Translations under genes and position numbers: made by a program
Source of the DNA: Undaria pinnatifida
Lineage: Eukaryota > Sar > Phaeophyceae > Laminariales > Alariaceae
Direction of reading: 5' to 3'
Assembly: GCA_012845835.1 (NCBI GenBank)
Contig: JABAKD010000027.1
Coordinates: 13,624,487 to 13,688,486, forward strand
DNA: 64,000 bases
Part shown: positions 55,917-64,000 of the stretch, piece by piece
How the letters are laid out: each line of letters starts with the position of its first letter
How positions within the stretch are numbered: position 1 is the stretch's first letter
Notes under the pieces: model-generated
What the model saw: only the letters and a program-made list of their open reading frames with translations
Databases searched by the model: none
What the model was told of the DNA's origin: nothing

Positions 55917-56969
55917 GTAGGCGAGCGCTTCCACCCGTTGTCGGTCGCCACAAAACGTGTGCTCCTGTTGATGACACATATACAGCATGTACACAGATGC
56001 TACGGTGTAGAGGTGCACCAATTATTCATTTATTTTCCGAGGCTCCTAACCGCTTGAGGAGGTCTATACTATTAATGCTATATCCCTCGCCTAAAAACTG
56101 ATTTGGTGCAAAACCGAACAGGGCAGCGGGTTCCAATGAACAAGCCCATGGCCTAGGCATACAGAATCATGTTGTCACGAAACAGGGATGACGTTGAGGC
56201 GATTTTGGGTTTAATTGGAGCCCCGCCGTTCAGTGTGAAATATGTTCGCGAGAAAGTGCTACATCCATCATGCTACCGCTATTTTAGTATTAATACGCGC
56301 CTGCTTTACCCCACTATATTGTTCTTGTTTAGTGGTATGTTCGAGGTAGATCAGAGGATGTGAGTGGTACGGTACCATTCGGAGGCTTGATCACCCGAGA
56401 CGACTGTGAGCGGTAATAATTGGGAACCCGGCTGCAGTGTCATATTAGGGACAGAGACGGCATATGTGTGGGCGAAATACATGGGACATTGCAGGAGGCT
56501 GCGATAATTGTATCTGACCAAGGGGGGAAACATCTCTCTCTCTCTGTCTCTCGTACGACCCAAAAACGATAATACGAGTACGGCAACGCAATGGCAAAAG
56601 AGAACCTGGTACAATGTAGTGTCAGCTGCTGCAAACTCCACGGACGAGCTGCAGCCAGCCGAGTTTCGACACGCGTCTTTACACCGTATTTGTCAGAGAC
56701 AAGATGGGGTGCTGCGGTGTTTCGTAGCCTTGGTGTGAAACACGTGCTTGCCGCCGCAAGTAGCACAAGCAGCACAGCTTATTTTCGACCATAGCGCTTG
56801 CCGATATATATATATATATGCCGTAGTTATCCAAGGCGTCAACTCGCCTTGGTTGCGCGCAGAGTAGGAGGGCCCGCCGTACGTAGCTTTGTCGGTACAG
56901 TGGCCGCCAATTCCGTGCCCAAGACCTTACCGCTGAATTTTCCCGAGTCCTAAAAGGGCCAAAACTGCG

Positions 56970-57232
56970 CTAGAGTCGTTCTGCGGTAGTGCTCACCCAA
57001 CTTTTCTTGAACAAAATCGCCGGTTTTGAAACCAGATCCCTGCCGTATCTCCTGAAATACGATTGGTTGCCCCTTGCCACTTCGACGTCATCGATCGATA
57101 GACCTTTGCAAACAAGAAACTGTTTGAGGGTGTTGTTTTCATAGCATCCCTCCTCGTGTCGAGCAGCCATGAAACGTTCGTTAAAGAAAACCGCCTGTTT
57201 TGGGGGAGGGGCTATCGTAGAATCAGTCGGTA
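56970..57232 (-). mobile_element. MITE family B
   Basis: Reverse orientation, from CTAGAGTCGTTCTGCGGTAG to GGGGCTATCGTAGAATCAGT then CGGTAG. Internal landmarks AAAATCGCCGGTTTTGAAAC and CGTATCTCCTGAAATACG are present. It lies in the intron between exons h and i of copy 2. Confidence 0.9.
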
Positions 57233-57479
57233 GGGGCGTCCCTTTCGGGACATGTTTTTTTCGGTGGCTCGGAGGCACTCGCGTGAGTGAACCCCCTGCC
57301 CCTTGCGGTCTTAAGAGATCGTTCGTGCTGTTTAAATATTTCAATATGAGTCCGTTAGCGACGTTGCGTCAAATGAATCGCCTGCCACCACCGTGCTTTG
57401 GTCGGTGAGGTATGGAGTCACTCGTGCAAGTGGCTCAGAGACGATATACAGTGAAAAAGGGGGGTGTCCCCTGACGTGA

Positions 57480-57575
57480 CTATCGTAGCTACCGTGACTA
57501 CCGTGACTACCGTGGCTACCGTGACTACCGTGGCTACCGTGGCTACCGTGGCTACCGTGGCTACCGTGGCTACCG
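57480..57575. repeat. 9-bp tandem repeat CTACCGTGG/A, ~10 units
   Basis: Repeated GTGACTACC and GTGGCTACC units; the last ones are identical CTACCGTGG repeats. It lies just before the possible extra exon of copy 2. Confidence 0.95.
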
Positions 57576-57812
57576 CCACGTGTGTGTCAAAAATGCCTTT
57601 AACACTGTACCCACCTGTTCAGGAACAACATACTGGAAGCTAACGTGGTTAACTGTAGTGGTCAAAGGATACTGTGAATAGTACAATGTTCTTAAAGTAG
57701 CAATGTATTACCCCCCGTTGTCCACAGCTGAGAGGGGTGTTACGAAACATACCGGACACAAAAACCGTGCTCGTTCAGCAACAACCGTTGCTGTTGTTTT
57801 ATTCTATGCAAG

Positions 57813-57871
57813 GGACGACAAGGCGGTGACCCTTGATGACTGCAACTCCGAGGCCGTCGACACGGTGTGCG
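57813..57871 (+). pseudogene. Copy 2 exon i, open
   Basis: DDKAVTLDDCNSEAVDTVC after the completing base; acceptor GCAAG, donor GTGAGC. It is the last recognisable exon of copy 2 in the window. Confidence 0.85.
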
Positions 57872-58639
57872 GTGAGCCCTCATGCGAAGAGTTCCCCAAT
57901 GGAAGCCAGACAACGCTTTTACACCTGGTAAATAAATAGGATTCCCTGGTGTTACTAGTGTACGAGGTATGGATGGTGATACCTCCGGCACACGTTTTTG
58001 CATTGGCAGCAGGACACCCTACAGTTCTAGCCGCGCGAAGACAATTCGATTGAGTAGGCGTTGCAAGAGGCAGACCGTGTGCTTTAATCGTCGTTCACGA
58101 AAGTTGGAGCGACTCCAAAAAAAGACGAGGTAGTGCATGGGCGTTGTGAAAGCTCTTTTTGCTTTCATTCTTTATTGTGACTAAGTTAGCGCAGGCAGTG
58201 TCATGAATGTCGTAAACATATCGGTTCCAAGGTACGCAGGGGTCCCGCTTGCGCGCGCTCCGCAAGCATTCGGATTGTTCGCCACCGTGATTGACGCGAG
58301 GTACGATAGATGTGCCGCTTTCGGGTAGAATATGTTTTGAGCGGCCGGGCTCCTTACCACAAAGCTGTGGGAATAACATTGTTGTTTGCAATACGAATGC
58401 AAAATCCATGGGTTTTATAAAATTGTCCTAACAACGTCGTCAGCTGTGAGTTCAACGAGTTTAGGGTCGACTCTCATATTTGTAAGCTGTGTAGTACACC
58501 GGTCGTCCGTTTTCAGTATTTTTTCATGAGTCAAAACCTAATACAAATTGAAAGTGTATTGGAAGATAATATTGCACTTTCACATTACTCAAAAAAGTTT
58601 TTGGTGACGTACATATATTATAAAAGTAAAAATACACTC

Positions 58640-58863
58640 CAGCTGTGCGATCGAAGATTTCGTCGAAATTCATCTTTGCAAGCTGTGTGTGATACTCCGA
58701 TCGCGCGTATTACGGGTTGTGTGTCCTCATTAAGGATATAGGTCGGCGGCTCCCCTTGGAACTACGGTGCAGTTTGTACCAGGGTCAACAGGGTGATGTT
58801 AATCAGTTTGTGCGCGGAAACTATAAAACCCGTTTTTGAGGGGGACAAAATCTGACAGCTGTG
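58640..58863 (+). mobile_element. MITE family A, complete
   Basis: From CAGCTGTGCGATCGAAGATT to AAAATCTGACAGCTGTGG, about 224 bp, with all internal landmarks. After a G-rich spacer a further right-end-like piece (TCTGTGCGCGGGAACAATAA, CAAATCTGACGGCTGTG) lies at 59022-59080. The G-rich spacer recalls the 8.8-9.9 kb region. Confidence 0.92.
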
Positions 58864-59167
58864 GAACAAAATGAATTAGTTTATCAAGTGTGTCCTGTAG
58901 GTCGTGGTAAGGGGAGAGCGGAGAATTTAAGGGCGTGGGGGCCGGGGTTTGGACAATAGAGGGCGGGGGAGGGGGGCGGGTGGGCGGGCGGGGAGGAGAG
59001 GAAACGAGTGGGGCAACTCAATCTGTGCGCGGGAACAATAAACCCTTTAAGGCGGCAAATCTGACGGCTGTGAAAGGAATGCATCAGTTTGTCATTATAA
59101 TATGTATAGACTCCCGAAGTGAGAAGATCAAAAAATATATATTTTGAAAAATATACACACACTCCTC

Positions 59168-59278
59168 CAGCTGTTAGATCGCATATTTCGTCGAAACTCA
59201 TCTTTGCAAGCTGTGTGTGATTCTCTAATAATTGCGCGTATTACTGTGAGGTGTGTGTCCTTGTTAAGGATATAGGAA
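59168..59278 (+). mobile_element. MITE family A, left-half fragment
   Basis: CAGCTGTTAGATCGCATATT, TTCGTCGAAACTCATCTTTG, ending after GTTAAGGATATAGGA. It abuts the start of the repeated block at 59281. Confidence 0.85.
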
Positions 59279-59280
59279 CT

Positions 59281-59525
59281 AAAAGGAAGCTATAAAGTGC
59301 GGAAGTGATAACTAAACGACGAATAACTAGAAGGATAACCTGTTGCCAGTTCGTATAAACGTATCGCCCCCAGTGCTTGTGATACTTACAACGCTCGTAA
59401 GACAGAATGCCGGAAGAATATGGAAGTCAATTGCTCCGCTCGCAATTGAGATGAAGGTTTGGAGAGGTTACCGGGCCAACAGGGGCATCAATCGAACTCC
59501 ACAGCAAAACGTGGACCATAACTAG
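59281..59525 (+). repeat. ~245-bp direct repeat, copy 1 (copia-associated)
   Basis: Contains AAGGAAGCTATAAAGTG, GTATCGCCCCCAGTGCTTGT, TTGAGATGAAGGTTTGGAGA and GGCATCAATCGAACTCCACA. It is repeated at 60960-61205 with about 85 percent identity by eye. It lies upstream of the copia gag, so it could be part of a 5' leader or LTR; no TG...CA ends were found. Confidence 0.75.
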
Positions 59526-60940
59526 GCCAGCTCGCCCTGCCGCCGAAACATAGTGAACGCAGGAACATGCATGGCAACCCTCCATGAAAGAAAAGGTGGC
59601 GATAAAGTACTGACTGCGATGAGAGCGCTAGGCTCGCTGAAGGAGGAACCATGCCGGCGCATGAGTTCGTTTGATGTTTTCGGGGTTCGGGGTCTGATGT
59701 ATGTGAAATATGGATATATCTTGGCTTTCATGACCGCATGCTCGTCTAAAACATGTACATGCCCGCGCAATGCTCTCATTGTCGCATGCGTGCATATCAT
59801 GACGACAAAAGCTTGATTATGAAGACAAATGCTTGCCGTTACTTGATGGTACAAGTTAGTATTTCGTTGTCGGGGCATTTTACGTCCTTAGCACGGGCAA
59901 AGCGCTCTTAGCCCGTATTTTGAGGCTCTGCGTTTGAGTCTTTGGGCTGACGCCCCAGATGGATAGAAACATCACTGGGCTCTTGGACTCCCCGTAGTGT
60001 CTCTGGACTAGATCCTTACATGGACAGAAGCATCGCGGGGCTATGGGACTCTCCTTGGCCTTTCACGCGTGCATACATCGTCGTGAACATGTACATGCCC
60101 GCTCGATGCGCTCGATATCGCATGTATGCATATCACGACGACGAATGTCTGCCGTGACATGGTGGCACAACCTGGCTTTCTTTCGCTCGATACAGCAAAA
60201 CGCAAAAGAGGGGGGGGGGGGGGGGGGCTCCAAGGTAACTGGATGCGAGTGGAGGTGTGTGGCTTCAACGATCCAAATTGAAGAGCGGGATATGTGTATG
60301 AATACTGGAAGAGGTCGTACTTGTCAAGGGCGTTAAATGGAAAACGAGGAACTGCCGTCCTGCCTAAATAAAGCGTATTCTCAAGCGGTGGGTCTGGCTA
60401 TAGAGATGTACGACTTCCGCGACTCAGATTGGAGAGTGAAGTATCCAGATGGAGACTGGATGGAGTTGTTCCTGTCAAGAGCTAACCCGGGATAGGAAGG
60501 AGCTGGCGACCTCAGCCTAAACCGCGTGCTCAGGCGGTGGATCTGGCCGACAAGGATAGTGGAGTTCCGCTGAACGGGGGCACATTCTTAGACGCTCTGG
60601 CTGATCTTGCCATACTTGGGAGAATGTTGCGACGGCCAAGCGTGGGAATGGAAAAGTACGATGGGTCGTGGTCTTAACCGCGGTGTCTTGGGCGTAGAGC
60701 AATGGAGGTTTACTCTGTGGGCGGGGGGTGGGCGTTTCAACACGCAGACGTTTTCATCTTCCTGATAGTGACGCCTCTCCGAGGGGACAGGGTACTCGGC
60801 TGAGCACACTGTCCTGGCACCTGGTGTTTAGTGTTTAACACCCTAAACGAAGGAAGAAGTGATAAAAAGTTCTCAATACCACCATGAAAGGAAGAAAATG
60901 TGATAAAAGGTTCTTAACACCCCCATGAAATGAAAAAAAA
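59526..60940. other. Spacer with short repeats, no supported gene
   Basis: Holds a diverged ~100-bp direct repeat (CATGTACATGCCCGC to CATATCACGACGAC at about 59750 and 60087) and a 17-base G run near 60212. No recognisable protein. Confidence 0.5.
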
Positions 60941-60959
60941 TGTATAAGAAGGAAACTAC

Positions 60960-61205
60960 AAGGAAGCTATAGCGTGATAAAGTGGTAACTAGAGGACTAA
61001 TAAGAAAAAAGGAAAACCTGCTGTCAGCTCACATAGACGTATCGTCCCCAGTGCTTGCGAGACTTACAACGCTTGTAACACGGAATGCGGGAAGAATTTG
61101 GAAGTCAATTGCCCCACTTGTAATTGAGATGAAGGTTTGGAGAGGCTGCCGGGCCAAAAAGGCCATCAATCGAACTCCACGGCAACGTGAGCCACAACCA
61201 AGTCA
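60960..61205 (+). repeat. ~245-bp direct repeat, copy 2
   Basis: Second copy of 59281-59525, leading directly into the gag remnant at about 61260. Confidence 0.75.
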
Positions 61206-61259
61206 ACTTGCCCTGCTGCTGCGACATGTCATATAAAACCTCTGAGCGAGCTGCCACGC

Positions 61260-62760
61260 ACGAAGCATCAGCATGGGGGACGCTTCCAACAGTAGAAAAA
61301 TCAATCGCCAACGCCAAAAAAGGTCTTAGGACTCTCGATGGCCGCAAGTCAGCCAATTCTCGAGACTGGCGCAAGAAATTGGCCGTCGTACTTGGTGTAT
61401 CCGAGCTATTCATCGCTAAACTCATCAAGGGGCACCCTCGATCGATAAAAGGAACGGTCGGTACGGGGTTGTCACCAGCAGGACCTAGAACGCAAGCAGC
61501 ACAGACAGCACTTCCTTGCACAACAAATATCAGCTCAAGAAAAGGCAACCGAAGATCTGTACGCCATGTTGTTCCTACTGACAGAGAAACCGGCATCCCT
61601 ACTAGTGCTCAAGGATGAGGACGAGACTAGGATCAGTGCTAACGCACAGAAAGCAGTGCAAGAGTTTGTGGCCACGTATAACAAGGTCACCGACGAAGTT
61701 ATCCGGGCGAAAATTGGTGAGCTTGTCAGCTCCAACATGAAACACGGAGAATACCAAGATTCCTACTTTATGGAAACGACGCTCGCGCGCCCTGAGCTCG
61801 GGAAGATGGGTGAGTCTATATCCGACCGCAGGTTCTTGGACTGTTTTGTGCTCAAGGGTCCACTGCGAAATACAAGAACATCAAGATGATGACGTACCGA
61901 GATCCCACTTTCGACATCGATCAGATGCAAAGCACAATGCGCCATCTTTACATGGATAAGGAACATGGATGAGGAACCGCGGTACCAATATCGCTGGTCT
62001 CGGGGTAGCCATGGCTGCGGCATCAACTTGCAGTTATTGCGGAAAGCAAGGACACTACGCCCGCAGCTGCTGGAAAAGGGAGGGCGACAATGAGAGAAAG
62101 TCCACTGGCTCCCACGACAAGCAGAAAAACGACGATTCTTCCAAGGGCAAGGCAAGATCCAAGGACACAGCTGATCAAAAAGATGTTCTGTTCACAGGAT
62201 CACCTCTTGCAGCGATGAGGACTCCTGAAAGCAGGGAGCGCCCCGCCCACCGCAGAGTGAAGGCGCTCGCATCGCCTCTGCTGTACTTGGCGCGAGCACA
62301 CGTCCCGTTAACGACGACGAGATTATTTTCCTCAACTTCGATGCTGAGTTAGATGAGGCATTCGGTTTACAAGGCTGTAGGCTGGCCGCGGCAAAAGGGA
62401 TTATCACCCCAACAGCGGCGGGTTCACGATGATTGTGGACAGCACCGCGTCGGACCATTTGATAAACGTCGAACTAATTCCAAGGCTGTGTAATAGAATG
62501 AGGGACTGCAACAAGCTGAGGGAGCCGAATACCATCGTGACCACCGGAAACGAGAAGATGTTCGCGGCAGCAACAGGCACCATCTGGGGATACATAATTG
62601 ACCAGGCTGGCCAACATGTTCCTATTCGAATATCCGCTATGTTTTTACCTAGAGTAGGACGCAACCTCTTCTTCACGGTCAAAACAATACAATCAGTGCT
62701 TCCGCTCAACCAACACTCAAGAGCCTGTGCTCGCACGACACTCTTCTTCGCGCCCTGAGA
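61260..62760 (+). pseudogene. Ty1/copia-type retrotransposon, decayed gag and protease
   Basis: In order but in shifting frames: a basic start near 61273; gag segments LRTLDGRKSANSRDWRKKLA and LLVLKDEDETRISANAQKAV then QEFVATYNKVTDEVIRAKIG at about 61600-61730; FMETTLARPELGKMGESISD near 61770-61830. A CCHC zinc knuckle CSYCGKQGHYARSC lies at about 62029-62070, followed by a Lys/Ser/Asp-rich tail. The protease-like segment TMIVDSTASDHLINVELIPR lies at about 62428-62490, with D-S-T in place of the active D-S/T-G. Stops and frameshifts separate the parts. It differs clearly from the copia remnant at 36.7-39.6 kb. Confidence 0.82.
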
Positions 62761-64000
62761 GGCACGGTTGTTATGTTATCAGCTCCTACTGTAATTCGTG
62801 CAGCACAGGCAAGCGCCGACGCCAACCGAAGCGAGTGTACCCTGAAAGATATCCAATAATTGTGGCGCCAACTCCGGCACCGCCGTGGAAGGCACCACGA
62901 TGGCAACGCCCCAACAGAAGACGGTATCCGAGTGGTATGGACATAATCTTAGGACCAAGATCGAGTGCACACTAACAGACGGAAACAACACGCCCGAGGA
63001 GGCTACTGTCACGGGGACTGAGCGCCAACGTGCGCAATTCCAGGACGTCGCACCCAAGGAGGCCACATGTCACTGAGACTGGGCGCTCTTGTGTGCAAGT
63101 CCAGGTCATGCTACATTACTACGTGGACAACCTTCTGGAAGAGAAAAAGCCATCGAAAATAGCCGGAGCTTCATCGACTTGAGCTGGAGCATCCTCAACA
63201 TCAGAGGAATCTTCATCACCACCAGAGAATGGAGAATCGTCATCAAGGGCTGGAGCACTACGGCAAAAAGCTGAGGTGTCCTTATCAGGAGTTACACCTG
63301 GGGAGCGCACGCTCTATTACGGCTGGGGACGTACCGGATGCACTGCATCACGAGACCGTCAGTGCGAGACCGAATCCAAGAGTTGTGGATACCTCCGACA
63401 ACATGCACGTCAAAGAAGCATCGTGGTCAAACCCATCGACCACGTGTGTGGATTTCACCCACACCGATACAGACCCTTTTCGGATCTCGGAGGAATAAAA
63501 CCAGGCGATTGAAATCCCCAACGATATACCAAGATGCCATCCATTTCACGGATTATCATCTCCTGGAGTCACCGGAACAAGAATCATCGGAGCAACATCG
63601 CCTGTGATCGCCGGAGCTGGGATTACCAAAGCATGTTCGCATGGGATCTTCGTAGCAACGTCATTTGGATCACCATCGCACATCGAAGCACAATTGCAAT
63701 CGAGATCGCTGGGTTAACTTCATCTTGGATCACCGGAGCATCAGCTGAGTCAACATCGCCAAGGGTCGACAGATCGGCAACGCCCGCTTCGCCCAGAATT
63801 GCGCCAGCTACGCCTTGAGCTACGCCTTGGGGCCAAGCTCAACAACAAAACCGACCGTCAGGAAAAAGTTCACATGCTCACGACAGCAGAAAGACAGCCA
63901 CCGGCAAAGCCCCGAGACAGGATCTGCCGGATGTACACAGGACGAACAAGTGCCACTGCTGACTTATACGGCCTTGGTGTACACCCGCCAGCCACCCTCA
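62761..64000 (+). other. Continuation of copia remnant or unassigned sequence
   Basis: The + strand has several overlapping open frames rich in Thr, Pro, Ser and Arg and the composition of eroded coding DNA, but I cannot identify integrase or reverse-transcriptase motifs. The 63.5-63.8 kb part contains repeated GGATCACC and CATCGGAGCA/CACCGGAGCA words. Confidence 0.4.

Larger units (their letters stand above)
44505..57871 (+). pseudogene. Second, decayed copy of the AA15-LPMO gene
   Basis: Same exon order and intron content as copy 1, offset by about 31-34 kb. Recognisable exons: 46827-47057, 48665-48781, 50925-51216, 53057-53117, 53922-54014, 54234-54305, 55869-55916, 57813-57871. Damage: +2 bases in exon a, CGD Cys changed to Ser, TAA in exon b at 48773-48775, donor of exon b changed to GTTAGT, exon d lost, Cys to Ser in exon e, TAG in exon g at 54268-54270. 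Linker and CBM1 exons j to l were not found before the window ends. Exons c, f, h and i remain open, so decay is fairly recent or those parts evolve slowly. It cannot make a full enzyme. Confidence 0.88.

Overview
This is a stretch of nuclear DNA from a eukaryote. Genes are sparse, introns are kilobase-sized, and most of the sequence is transposon debris, small inverted-repeat elements and simple or tandem repeats. Introns begin GT and end AG. The gene content (a modular AA15-type lytic polysaccharide monooxygenase with fungal-type CBM1 modules and a leucine-rich stretch, several Ty1/copia fragments, and a hAT fragment) suggests a stramenopile, perhaps a brown alga or relative. That assignment is inference; no rRNA or housekeeping gene is present to settle it.

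The main gene lies on the + strand at 15261-31254. I assembled it by hand from twelve exons. Every splice phase agrees, giving one open frame of 511 residues that ends in a stop. Domain order is: AA15/LPMO-like catalytic domain (lacking its N-terminal exon or exons with signal peptide and first copper histidine), short leucine-rich stretch, Thr/Pro/Asp linker, then two CBM1 cellulose-binding modules. The likely role is secreted oxidative attack or remodelling of crystalline cellulose or chitin.

A second, tandem copy runs from about 44.4 to 57.9 kb and is a pseudogene. It has a 2-base frameshift, loss of a conserved Cys, two nonsense codons (one directly before the presumed copper-ligand histidine), a missing exon and no CBM1 exons. 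Comparing the two copies dates and bounds later insertions: a 5' fragment of an LTR retrotransposon (45211-46076), a Helitron-like insert carrying a broken Pif1-type helicase (49581-50694), and small elements.

Region by region: 1-12 kb holds repeats only (CAG and GTT microsatellites, a cluster of CAGTCGAAA motifs, small inverted-repeat elements, extreme poly-G tracts at 8.8-9.9 kb). A hAT transposase remnant lies at 12.2-12.7 kb, gene copy 1 at 15-31 kb, and repeats and unassigned sequence at 31-36.6 kb. A decayed copia element interrupted by a MITE lies at 36.7-39.6 kb, mostly featureless sequence at 40-44 kb, pseudogene copy 2 at 44.4-57.9 kb, and a second decayed copia element at 59.3-64 kb.

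Three small inverted-repeat families recur: A, about 225 bp, ends CAGCTGTGAGA; B, about 260 bp, ends in CTAG followed by a poly-C tract; C, 184 bp, has TA flanks. A likely tRNA-derived SINE, a foldback element and an almost identical 720-bp duplicated segment are also present.
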